Position numbers and translations under genes: made by a program
NCBI GenBank assembly: GCA_942486035.1
Contig: CALNXK010000183.1
Span: 706,001-770,000, forward strand
Reading direction: 5' to 3'
From: Porites lobata
Taxonomy: Eukaryota; Cnidaria; Anthozoa; Scleractinia; Poritidae
DNA length: 64,000 bases
The notes under the pieces: generated by a model
Databases searched by the model: none
What the model saw: the letters and a program-made list of their open reading frames with translations, nothing else
Told to the model about the DNA's origin: nothing
Shown here: positions 11,216 to 23,888 of the stretch, piece after piece
Numbering within the stretch: the stretch's first letter is position 1
How the letters are laid out: each line of letters begins with the position of its first letter

Positions 11216-14200
11216 TATCATTATCGTTATCGTTATCGTTCTCCTCGTTATCGTTACTGTTATCGTTATCCTTACTGTTATCGTTCTCGTTCTCGTTACT
11301 GTTATCGTTGTCGTTACCATTATCATTACCGTTATTGTTTTCTCTAGATTTCTTCATTAATTCTGCTTACGGAAGTATTCATCGAGATCTCGATCCGCAG
11401 AGCGTTTTAGTGATAAATCTTGAAGAAGACGAGAGTCTTATATGTGTTTGGCTGCTGCCAATTCGCGAATAAATTAAGTTGCGAAGATTTCAATCAAATC
11501 CTCCTTCTCTGTGAATTCAGCAGTAGTGAATGGAGTACCAGGCAAAAATACTCGTATTCTGAGTTAACTACCGACTCTAGCTTGCTCGTCTCGGGAGAAA
11601 AACGAGGAAGTTGTGAAGCAAACCAGCTTTGCGTCTAAAGCGGCTTCCGTACCATATGCACGGGCCTCCTTTCCCCAGGGACAAAGCGAACACAGTCCTT
11701 AATAATGAGGGCAGGTTTCCCTAAAGCGGTGTTTGATTGTATTCTTCGTCCGTTGTTTCGTTTAAGTTTATCGTTGTGTCAAAATCTCTGCACGTTGATG
11801 TAATTTGACCATAGAGTCATATTTGCCTTTTCAGACGAAAGAAAAGCTTGCAACCATGGATTTAACGTGTGTATCGCTCCAATACGCTAACCCCTGGCTA
11901 ACCATTCATCTCTAAAACTATCTGACTGTCTCGTTGGCAAGCGCCTCCTACGCAAGCTACCATCAGGTCCAATTTTATTATTATTGTTATTACTATTATT
12001 GTTATTATTTTTTTTTTTTTATCCTCTCGAACACCAAATTGCTTGAATATTCATGAGAATGCATTAGTATTACCGAAACACAAACTTGGCAAGTTTTGAC
12101 GAACAAATGTTTGATTGTGACATTTAAATAGAGCATAGAGCCAACAAGGTCTCATCAAAGCGATTTATACCTGTTAACCATGCGTCTTCCTCTTCGCACC
12201 TCCGTTCGCGAATCAGCTAAAATGGCACATTAGAGCAGCCGCAAAAAAATAATAACAAAAAATCTCTTGTCTTCCTCGGGATTCATCACTTAACCAGTTT
12301 TAACCTTGATGAATACTTGCACAGGCAAATAAAGCAGTCTGGAAAATGCCACAAAAAAAGACGTTACTAAAAAAGCAGGCCTTGTTTATCATCTGCTTAC
12401 ACTCTGGAAATTTACTCAAAGGGCTCTCCCTTTTTATACATCACAAATACACAAAAATACCATACTTTCTTTTAAAAAGGCTTACCCACGCTTTTCTTTT
12501 TAAAGGAGTCTTGTCCTACTAGAAGCCCATAAGCCGGACCGGAGCGAGCAACTCTTATGCTAGGCCTATGTCACGGCGTTTTTACGGACCAATTTGTTTT
12601 TAGACACATTTTAGGGCATTTTTCCAGCGAAAATAGAATCTCCATCATGTCTATGAGAGCATTCGAGGTATGACGTATCAAAAGGGAAACCTAAACGTTA
12701 TTAAAATGCCAAAAATATGATTATAGGTCTGCAGGTTGTGCTGACTGGTTTATGGAATTTAAAAGACGTTCAAAATTCGCGCCAAAACCGTTCTAAAAAT
12801 AAACTGGTCCATGAAAACGCTGTGACACGAGCACATGGAAGTTGGTCGCCTCGGGTTATGGGCTCCTGTCCTAACTAATTCCCAGGAATAACTCAGTTTC
12901 ACTTTATTTATTTCCAAACTGTATTCACGGTATTTTCTTCCAGCCCTGACGCTAGCACCTGCTTTCAAATTGAAACTACTAGTCTAGAAACTTAACTAAG
13001 TTTTCGGGCCCGAATGATTTAACTCTAACCTTGCAAACCTCGCAGACAAGAGTTCGTACCCAGTTGAAAGATTTTTTTTCTCTTTTGAGGCTTCTTGGTC
13101 AAGTAGAGATTTCTCTTCTTGAGGCACGCAGAAGAGGAGGGATAGCTGTGGAAAAATGTTATAATTTGCAGGATGATAAACATCATCCAATTATTGTAAG
13201 TATCGTTAAATCCTTGTTTTAAGGTAGCTCGAAGGGGGTTTTTAAGGGTCAATGCCTCCCAAGTTTGAGAACAAACTATGTTGCCATTAACAAAGACTTC
13301 GAAAAAATTACCACCACCGCTGTATTAAATGAAGATGAAAATTTGTTTTGATCAGGGTGACAATGACATCTGAGTTTTCACAGTAACGAAATGAGGCCAT
13401 TACCTATTTTTTAGTGGCAGCCTTACTTGTTGGCACTGGAAACTTTTTTTTCCCAAATCGTTCAGGGGAGATCTATCCTCCAATAGCCCGTTCAATGTCC
13501 GTGGAGTTTAAGAGAAATCTATAAGAGCGTACGTTATCAAGATATTTTGGGATGACAATTAAATGCACCGTGCTCTCCTTCGCGCGAGATAGTCTCTTTC
13601 TTGCCTGACTTCAATAAATGACATCGAAGAGGGAAGTTGTAATTCACGGTTACGTACACGTCTATGTCCATATTTCGTTCTTCACGAGAAGATTTTTGTT
13701 TCTTTAAAGGACGCTACAGTCACCCTTGAAGTAAAATATACTCCACCAAGAGGCAAGGATAAAATACAAATTCACAAAGCCATTGAAGAGGAAAGTGACG
13801 CAGATAGCGACGTTGACAAAGACGAACAAGACTACGATGAAGTTGATGCTGCAGAAGAAATAGGGGCAAGAAAAAGCAGACGATGGCATTATCCAAAATC
13901 AAAAATGAGAAGGGTGTCGAGAAAATGGTCCACCAAAACAAAGGACTTCCAGGTGATTGCAAAAACATGGCAATTCGCCACTTTAGAAAATATCATAATT
14001 ATCTTTTTGTCCCCCCAGGCGCGGTAAATTCTCGCGTGCTGCATGGGAATTTGATTTTCTGCTAAACTCGAGACAATAGGAAATCACAGAGCGAAAACTT
14101 AGCTTGACGTATGACAACGTTAGACAACTTTAAAAGTTTTCAACGGAACGACATTCTAGACATTATAGAACACTGATCAATTGTGGCACTGAAATTTTTT

Positions 14201-17200
14201 TTAACGAAAAACTATCGACGAATTTTGGTTCAATCGCTGTTTTCGTGAAATGAGTCTTAAAAATTACGAAAAGAGGTCAGCATTGATCGTTTGACTGATT
14301 CACATGTTAGTCATGTTTTTTTTTTTCGTAATCGCGCAAGTCTACTTGTGTTCAGCCGGTTGTAGAGTGTATAAAGGTCATTTGCAAAACGAATTAATGA
14401 GCGATAAAAACTTTTCGGAAATCTTCAAATGGTAGCAAATTTGTATGCATTAAGTCCAGCGTTCAGTTCAAGCATAATTGATACCCTTTTTGTAGAAATT
14501 CAAAGATATCTCGAAATTCCTCTTTGATTTTTGTGATACTTCGCACAACAGGAGACAAACACCCAAAGTATATGTAGAGTAAAGCATTTGCAAAGAAAAT
14601 GCCAATAAGGGCAGAAATTCGATTTAGAGTCAAAACTATTGTGACCTCATTGTTACGTGATATTTATTCGATCGCCCCAAAAATAAAAACATAATAAAGT
14701 TAAGTCTATCAATAAAACATGTGTTATAATGATTTTACAGTAAAGATCAAATTGTTTAGGTATAAGAGATTCAAAGATGGAAGGTATATCTACAAAATTA
14801 CTAAGTTCAGTCATCTTAACAAATAGCCATTGTTACGGCCGCATTCCACGTCAATATGTTTAGCGTTTAGTTCTTTGTATAGTTGCACATTCCTTACACA
14901 TTCTTTTCAGTTATCGCTATTCATATTCTGTTAGATTTCTCTGCATAACTTTCTTTGTTCTTAGATCATTTTGTAAGTTTCATCGTTTATTCTCATTCAT
15001 TTCGCTTTAGCGTTCACGGCAACATTATTGCAGTTTTTTCGTCCAGTCTTGCTAGCCATCGTACCTTTTTTCCGTTCAACTTTCTAGTCACACAACGTTT
15101 GTAAGTATTTTCGCTTAGTTTCTTTCCGTTTTCTGTATTTTCGTCGTTTCATAGCTGTCATTTGTATTCCTTAGTAATTTGTATTTTTTTGTTTCGCTTT
15201 TAGCAACCGTAATCGTAATTCTTTATAAATGTAATAAAGACGAGTTGGAACCGTGGACCATCCTTGAATTATTTGCTCTAATATTTCGTTGAAACGTTAT
15301 GGATCCAATCGAGGAACAAGTTGGAACGGAAAGCGACAATTTGGATTTCGCTAATGCTGCCTTAGCAACCGGTGTAACAAGGCGAAGGCAGCGCACAGAA
15401 AAGGGAAAAGCATTTATCGCTCATGTTCGATGGACGGATTGCCAGACTTTATTTAGAAGAATCCAAGGTCACATGAAGGAAATCGATAGTTTGGCGACTG
15501 ATGAAGAGAATGTGGACGTCGTCGAGAGGAATTTAACCTCATTTCGTTTTTCCGTGGAAGAGCTCAAGTCAGGTTTCGCTGCTCTTTTAAATGATCTTGA
15601 GTCCGAGGAGGATTTGGACTTTGCGAACGACTGGTATATTAATCAGAGTGGAAAGATTAACGACTTTTTAGACAAAACTGTACTCTGGATTTCAACCGCG
15701 AAAGAGACAATCGAACATAGCTTGGAAACAAGATCTCAAGTTGGCTCGATATATTCCACATCGCATCGTTCAAAGGCATCATCTAGACATTCTAGCCGTT
15801 CGATTACCTCAAGCAGAGCGAAAGAGAAAGCCAAAGCCGCCGAGTTAATGGCCAGAGTTGCTATGTTGGAAAAAAGGAAAGAGTTGGAGTTGAGAGTCGA
15901 GAAGTTACGCCTCGAAGAGCAGTTGGCAGTTGCTCGCGTTCGAGAGGGCGTGTTCGCTGAAATTGAAAGGGGTGTCGGCGATGCAGATTCGACTGGTCGT
16001 CAAGAATTGTCTCCGAAAGATTCTTCTGTATAGGCATCTACTTCATCTGGGCCGTTTCTTCCGACTTCCTCAAGCGCTTACCCGTCTCCAAACGTTACGT
16101 CTAACACTATGACTAAAGTGAGCTTTACCGCTGATTTATATGACGCTCCTATGATACAAACTCCTCCTAAGCCAATGCAGCATCCAAGTCTGAATCCTTT
16201 AGCACCTGAGTTTCACGTCGCGGAAACGAAGCAAGATACAGAGCCATTAGGACAACCGAAACAAGAACCTTTCGCGAGTGAACCTCGATACATGGCCTAC
16301 ACACATCAAAGCACTAAGCAGTTCTGTGAAGTCCTCCAACAACAGAACAGATTAACAGAATTACTAGCGGAGCAGCAACAACAGAGTTTACGGCCTTCTC
16401 TTACACTGACCAAGTTTAGTGGCGATCCTTTGGAGTACTTTACCTTTATAAGAAGTTGAATCGCAAGTAGAGGCTAAGGTCAGCGCGAATGATGTGCGTC
16501 TGCAATACTTAGAGCAGTATTTACACGGAGAACCCAAGGACCTAATCAAAGGATGTCTTCACCTTGATAGACACAGTGGGTACCTAGAGGCCAAAAGGCT
16601 CCTTAATGAAAAATATGGGGACCCATACAAGATATCCAACGCCTATCTCAAGAAAATTAACGAGTGGCCATGCATCCGACCAGGGGACGAGTTGGCATTA
16701 GACAGATTCTCCATCTTCCTAAGTCAGTGCCGGAGCGCGATGTCAACTCTAACCTACCTGTCTATCCTAAATCATCCTCACAATTTGCAAAGTATGGTAA
16801 CCAAGCTTCCATTTACGCTTCAAGACCGATGGCGCCGAGAAGCAAATAAAAGGAGAGTGGCGGGTGGAGTGATCCCCTCCTTTGCCGACTTCGTCAACTT
16901 CGTTAATGCAGAAGCGGGAATTGCGACCGACCCAGTCTTCTCCCGTGAAGCGCTCCGTCGTTTGGATGGTACCTCAGATCGACCTGATCGTTCCAGCAAA
17001 GGCAAGTCTAAAACGCCTGGGAACCATAATGTTATTTCACATCACGCCTCCAGTCACGCGACAGATGTGACCGCTGACCAACCGTCAGGCTCACGCACTC
17101 CCATTAACCTCTGTAAGTTGTGCAACAAGAACCATGATTTGGACGACTGTCAAGACTACTTGAACAAATCCTTGTCACAAAGGAAGGACTTCCTAAAGAA

Positions 17201-20200
17201 GAAATCACTCTGCTTTGCCTGCTACAGTCCTGGACATAGATCCAACGGTTGTGCCCAGCGAAGGACCTGTAAGAGCTGCTCACGTCGACATCCAACGGGT
17301 CTACATGATGATAGCCTTGCCCTCAATCAGGAGGCCTCCAAACAGGTTAGCTCTCCTCCTCCGCAACCAAAGGAGAACATTTTAAATGCTCACACGGAGG
17401 TGGAAGAAGCTCTCTGTAATGCTGTAGGCACCGAAGAATCAGTAACCGCCGTTCCTGTCGTTTCTGTTAGGCTGAAATCTGCTGAAAGTGAAGTCCTCAC
17501 TTACACCATGCTTGACACCTGCAGTACCGGTTCGTTCGTTATTGACGATATCGCGACCACCTTGGGGGTGAAGGGCGTGAATACACAGCTCATGGTGAAG
17601 ACTGTCAATGGTACAAAGTTGCACGACTCTAAGGTCTTGAATGGATTAATCGTCACGGACTTAAAGGGCAAGAATCCCATACAGCTACCGAAGATATTCA
17701 CTAAAGAGGACCTTTGCACACCCCCAAATGTGCCTACGCCTGAACTTGCCCATCGTTGGAAACATCTCAGAAACATAGCCAGCGAGCTGCCTACACAGTT
17801 ACCGAATGTCAAGATTGGTCTTCTGATTGGCTCAAACTGCCCGAAAGCTCTCGAACCCATAGACGTATTAGCTAGTGAAGATGGTGGTCCCTTCGCAATC
17901 AGGACGTTTGCTGGATGGGCAATAGTGGGCCCTCTGTACATGTGCGACACAGAGCATTCAAATGTCAATTGCCATAGAGTTGCTGCTACGGAAGTTGGTT
18001 CAGGCAGGCACCTCGACCACCACTTCATGGTAGAGAGAAGAGTTAAGGAGATCGTCACTCCACAAGCACTCAACAAGATGCTCGAACTGGACTTCAGTGA
18101 ACGAACGGAAGATAAGGAGCAAGAATATTCACGAGAAGACATGAAGTTTCTTAAGATAGTCAGTCAGGGAATTCGTCACGAGGAAGATCATCATTATGAA
18201 ATTCCCCTTCCCTTCCGCGTTGACAGCCAATGGTTTCCTGATAATAGAGAACAAGTTCTTCAAAGAGCACTATGGTTAAGAAAGAAGCTTACTAAGAATG
18301 AGAAGTTTTACAAGGACTATGTTAACTTTATGAGCAGCATCATTGCCAAGGGATTTGCTCGGAAGGTACCGTCTCATCTTATTCCTGCAAAACGGGCCAA
18401 GTCTGGTACATACCCCATCATGGCATTTACCATGCCAAGAAGCCGAACAAGATAAGGGTGGTGTTCGACTGTAACGCTAGATTTGGAGGAACATCGCTCA
18501 ACGACAAGTTGCTACAAGGGCCTGACCTGACAAATCGACTTGTTGGTGTTCTTACAAGGTTTCGCGAAGAGCCTATTGCGTTTATGGGGGACATTGATGC
18601 AATGTTCCATCAAGTCCGCGTACCAGAAGGCCAGCGAGACTTCCTTCGCTTCCTTTGGTGGCCTGATGGAGACCTAACACAAGACCTTGAAGAATATCAA
18701 ATGAACGTCCACTTGTTCGGCGCAGTGTCGTCACCAAGTTGCTCAAATTTCGCGCTCAGAAAAGCCGCATATGACGCGGAAAAGATTGTTGGAACAGAGG
18801 CCGCAGATGTTCTGCGAAAGAACTTTTACGTTGACGACTGTCTGCGCTCCGAAGGAAAAGAAGATACCGCTATCGAAAGGATACGTGATGTTCGCCATGC
18901 TTGCGCCCATGGAGGGTTTAATTTGGCCAAGTTCGTCAGCAACAGCAAAAACGTTCTCGAAAGTATCCCGGAAGAAGTGCGCGCCCCAGAAGTTAGATCG
19001 TTAGAATTAGGAAGTGATTACTATCCAGTGGAGAGAGCTCTTGGTGTCCAGTGGGCGATCGAATCGGACATGTTCGGTTTCAGAATTGTCATCAAAGACC
19101 AGCCACTAACAAGGAGGGGAATACTATCAACCATATCTTCCGTCTACGACCCCCTGGGTATAGCTGCGCCCTTCCTGTTAGTAGGGAAGAAGATATTGCA
19201 GGATCTGTGCCGAACGAAGCTAGGATGGGACGACGAGATTTGCGAAGAGTTCCGCGTACGTTGGGAAAGGTGGAGAGGCCAGTTGCCTGCCCTTGACCGT
19301 TTCGCTATGGAACGATGTCTGAAGCCCAATAACTTTGGCGTCGTCGTGTCGAGACAGATCCACAGTTTCTCTGACGCAAGTTCGACTGGTTATGGTCAAG
19401 TATCCTACCTTAGAATGGAAAACGAGAGAGGTGACGTCCATTGCGCATTTCTTATAGGGAAGGCTGGAGTTGCTCCCGTGAAGACCATGACTATCCCTCG
19501 TTTAGAGTTAACCGCAGCCACTGTATCGGTTCGTGTGGTAGAGATGATCGCCAGAGAGCTAGACGAACCTGTTAATAGCAGGCACTTCTGGACAGACAGC
19601 ACAACCGTGTTAAAGTACATAAGTAACGAAAACAAGCGTTTTCAAGTCTTTGTCGCCAACCGTGTTCAGACGATACGAGACGCGACAAACCCCTACCAGT
19701 GGAGGTACGTTGAGTCCAAAAGGAATCCTGCAGATGACGCTTCCCGTGGTCTTGACGGTCAAGAATTATCCCCGCAGTGTCGTTGGATTACAGGTCCGAA
19801 CTTCTTACGGTTACCTGAGAGTGAGTGGCCTCAACTCCCTGGTGACCTAGACGATATCCCTGTAGACGACCCTGAAGTTAAAAGAATCTTGGTACACAGC
19901 ACGGACGTCGATGAGAGCGAAGATTTTCTGACGAGGCTTAACCGATTTTCCGAATGGCACCGACTAAGGAAATCTATTGCTTGGATACTCCGTCTCAAGC
20001 CCAAGCAAGGTATTACTGACGATGGTACAAGGAGAGGTGGAAACGCCACAAAGGTTGAAGCCGAGCCTCTGAGGGTAGAAGAGTTAGATAGAGCTGAGAA
20101 GACCATTCTTAAACTTATACAGAGCAGAGCGTTTCCCAAGGAAATAGGAGCCCTACAGAAGATTCAAAGAGCATATACCAAGGACGATCGCCAATTCGCG

Positions 20201-23200
20201 AAAGCGAAGAAGTCTGAAATTAGGAAGTCAAGTACCCTGTTCCGCCTCGATCCCTTTCTAGACAAGGATGGACTCATCCGCGTTGGTGGTAGACTGGGCA
20301 ATTCACAGGAGTTCGAGGAAAGTTTTAAGCATCCGGTTATCCTCCCCAAGAAGAGTTTCATCGTCGAGCTCATCATTCGCGACGCTCATAAGAAAGTCGC
20401 TCATGCTGGCAGAGGCATAACGTTGAACGAGCTTAGAAGCCGATATTGGATAGTTAGCGCGAATTCTGCCGTGAGACATCTCATTTCCAAGTGTGTTGTG
20501 TGTCGTCGTCTTCGAGGAGCAACCGGTGAACAGAAGATGGCTGATCTGCCGGAGGAGAGGATAACATCTGCCCCTCCCTTCACCTATTGTGGTGTCGATC
20601 TGTTTGGTCCCTTTCAAATAAAGCAAGGCAGGAAAGAAGTCAAACGTTATGGGGTGCTATTTACTTGCTTAGCCAGTAGAGGAGTACACATCGAGACAGC
20701 AGACTCGCTAGAAACAGATTCCTTCATGAACGCACTACGAAGGTTCATAGCAAGGAGAGGGCCAGTGCGCGAGATCAGATCAGACCAGGGAACCAACATT
20801 GTGGGAGCTCAGACAGAGCTTAAGAAAGCCCTAGAGGAGATGGATCATGATGACATCCAAAGACGCCTCAGCAAAGACTTCAACTCTGATTGGGTTATCA
20901 AATGGAAAAGGAATCCCCCAGCTGCGTCTCATATGGGTGGCGTCTGGGAACGTCAGATACGATCTGTTCGATCCATCTTTTCTGCGCTGATGCAAGAATA
21001 TGGTCACGTCCTTGATGATGAGTCTCTTAGAACCTTGATGGCTGAGGTAGAATGCATCATCAACAGCCGTCCGCTTACCGTCCCGTCAAGTGATCCCGGA
21101 GATTTGGATCCTTTAACGCCGAGTCACCTATTGACGATGAAATCAAAGATCGTAATGCCGCCCCCAGGTAACTTCCAGAAGGCTGACGTTTATCTCCGTC
21201 GAAGATGGAAACGGGTTCAATATTTGTCCAACGTCTTTTGGTCGAGATGGAGAAAGGAGTACGTCCAGACCCTACAAGGGAGAGTGAAATGGAACAACCC
21301 GAGGAGAAACCTTCAAAGAGGGGACCTTGTATTGATCGCCGATGATAGAGTGCCAAGAAATCAATGGAATATGGCTCGAGTTGTCGACTCACGCCCAGAT
21401 TCAAAGGGACAGGTCCGATCGGTGAAGGTTGCAACGGCAACGACAACGTTGGAGAGGCCAATTCAGAAGCTCGTGCTAATACTTGAGAATGAAGAAAACT
21501 GAGGACCAGGGGTATATCCCAGCCAGAGGAGCCATGGAGATTTAGAGATGTTCAATGAACTTTAATGCTTAATTAAGAATTAAGGACATAAGAGTTTTTC
21601 CTAACTCTTAGGGGAGCCAGATGTTACGGCCGCATTCCACGTCAATATGTCTAGCGTTTAGTTCTTTGTATAGTTGCACATTCCTTTCACATTCTTTTCA
21701 GTTATTCCTATTCATATTCTGTTAGATTTCTCTGCATAACTTTCTTTGTTCTTAGATCATTTTGTAAGTTTCATCGTTTATTCTAATTCATTTCGCTTTA
21801 GCGTTCACGGCAACATTATTGCAGTTTTTTCGTCCAGTCTTGCTAGCCATCGTACCTTTTTTCCGTTCAACTTTCTAGTCACACAACGTTTGTAAGTATT
21901 TTCGCTTAGTTTCTTTCCGTTTCCTGTATTTTCGTCGTTTCATAGCTGTCATTTGTATTCCTTAGTAATTTGTATTTTTTTGTTTCGCTTTTAGCAACCG
22001 TAATCGTAATTCTTTATAAATGTAATAAAGACGAGTTGGAACCGTGGACCATCCTTGAATTATTTGCTCTAATAGCCATTATCCATACACCTCTCCACAC
22101 CCTACTGCTGGTAGGGACGGGCAGACTTTTTTTCAAAAAAAGGCATAAGAGCAAATGAATCACTTGGGTACAACACAATACAGATCAGTTTATGCAACTT
22201 GTAAGGCTACCTTCATAAAAATTGCAATATAATCGAAATAGGCTTTTTTAGGCTTTTTTGTCCCTCTAAAATTTTGGGATCAATTTAGGTTTCTGGGAAA
22301 CTGCCCACCTACCCCTCCCCTAACCCAACATACCATGAGTGAGAAGCAAGTGTTAATGTTGCCTTAGGGGAGGGGTAGGTGGGCAGTTTTCCAGAAACCT
22401 AAATTGATGCAAATTTTGCATAAGCATTGTTTTCAATTTCTTTTGGGACTAACGGTCGCCCCAATATTTTGCAAAATTTTAGAGGAATAACAAAGAAAAT
22501 TATGGTATTTTGAAAAAAGGCCTATTTATTGCTAGATTTCCTTTTTAAATTTTAATAACTGAAATTGATCAGTGTACTATGAAATTTAAGAATTTCATCC
22601 ATTTTACGGTATAAAGTGTAGTAACGTACGAACAAAATTGAGTAAATGTTGAAGCGATGTCACACACTTGGATAATTCACCTTCTGAGCGTCAGATCTAA
22701 CGTGTAATTTCACGTGACTTTTGATGAACTTTGATTTAAACAAACATTGAAAGTTGGGACATCTGTTTTAACCCACATACTCTACCAGTACGAACTATGA
22801 GCCGTTATTTCAGGTTCGCGTCAACTTATATATTTTCCTTCCCTTTCACTGTTTGAAAATCTAATAGTTTAAAGAACAAAATGTCAAGGCAGAAGATCTG
22901 GAGTAATTTTAACCGCCTCGAGTGTCAGGGGCACCCAACGTCAATTTTTGGAAAATACCTGTTCGGAAGACGATTTGAGATCTAGAATTTTCGGAACATT
23001 TGTTGGAAAATTTCTTGCTTGCCTGCTTCTCCTAAGATTTTGGAACATCTAAAAATGGTTTAATTCCCCATTTTAAACGGATTTTTAGCGGAGCTCTGAC
23101 TCGCGAAGCGTGCCTGCGGAGCACCATGGGTAAGTAAATCTACTCATCCCAGAAAATTACACTCACGGACTAAAGAAAATCGCTTAGTTATTCGGATCCA

Positions 23201-23856
23201 GAGGGCACTTTGCAGAAAATTGGAACCCTTATTCAGCAGTAATAAAAAAGCTTTACGCTTCAAAAGAGGTCAAAGAAAATGCGCTTACATCAGAGGACAA
23301 ATCCTGCCGACCAGAAAACAATAACTACAGTCAATTGATATGTATGTCATGACCTCTCAGTGTGAAACATGCGGCTAAAATCACATTTGCTTAGTATAAA
23401 TGCAGAACCTTCCAGAGCATAATCTACCCAGCAGATAAAAACAACTTTATTGGAATAAGCAGCATTTTGGCATGAGGTAAAAGTCGTGTAGGCCTACCAC
23501 CCCCTTTTATTGCTTTAATTGTTTACAACAAAGGTCATCAAAAGTCAGGTGAAACTACCCGTGAAATCTGTTGCTCAGAAGGTGAATTTTGTGCTCTGAG
23601 ATTTCCTATTAGACAGTGCTCGTATTTCTCTTATGTTGTTTATTGCTAAATGTGTTTACTAGAGCCCTAAAATCTACAGTGTAACTCTCATTGTTCCCAT
23701 TTTACCTGTAAGGTTCTAACCCGGATCATAGAAGGTCGTTGTTTACCTGGAAAGGACATTCACCCCCTTGTGCGAGTCACAGTGGCAGGTCAGCGGCGAG
23801 AAACAAGCGTCCAACCTTCTACTAACAGCCCATTCTATAACGAGGTGCAGTGATCC

Positions 23857-23888
<32 letters not shown>

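Larger units (their letters stand above)
9732..13089 (+). other. Intron 3: LINE remnant and simple repeats
   Basis: Contains the antisense LINE remnant near 10020-10500 and the trinucleotide/hexanucleotide block at 11174-11340, both listed separately. The rest (10500-11170 and 11340-13089) has no protein, RNA or repeat structure I can identify beyond short T, AT and ATT runs near 11980-12020. Confidence 0.55.
14831..22074 (+). mobile_element. BEL/Pao LTR retrotransposon, full length (BEL-1)
   Basis: Two 453-bp LTRs (14831-15283 and 21622-22074) bound a 6.3-kb interior with gag and pol in the family order: zinc knuckles, aspartic protease, reverse transcriptase, RNase H, integrase and a C-terminal DUF5641-like end. 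A 5-bp target duplication GCCAT flanks it (14826-14830 and 22075-22079). The LTRs differ at about six positions, so insertion is recent. Coding capacity is broken by an in-frame TAG at 16031-16033 and two frameshifts (near 16457 and near 18400), so this copy is probably not autonomous. It lies sense in ferlin intron 5. A clear tRNA primer site was not identified; the first TGG after the LTR is at 15300, overlapping the gag ATG. Confidence 0.95.
22080..23712 (+). other. Intron 5, 3' part: small repeats only
   Basis: Besides the palindromic element at 22263-22485 and the repeat fragment at 22926-23090, listed separately, this 1.6-kb stretch has no recognisable gene or RNA. It ends in the acceptor of ferlin exon 6. 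Confidence 0.55.

Noticed and set aside
11136..11360. Overlapping Asp/Asn-, Thr/Met- and Ile/Val-rich frames on both strands.
   Set aside because: All derive from the ATC and GTTATC repeat block in ferlin intron 3.
17501..18142. 213-codon minus-strand frame opposite the BEL-1 protease region.
   Set aside because: Antisense shadow of the conserved pol frame with no motif of its own.
18458..18460. GTG at 18458 as start of the BEL-1 pol protein.
   Set aside because: Conserved RT sequence in this frame already begins upstream; it is a frameshift continuation, not a separate gene with a GTG start.
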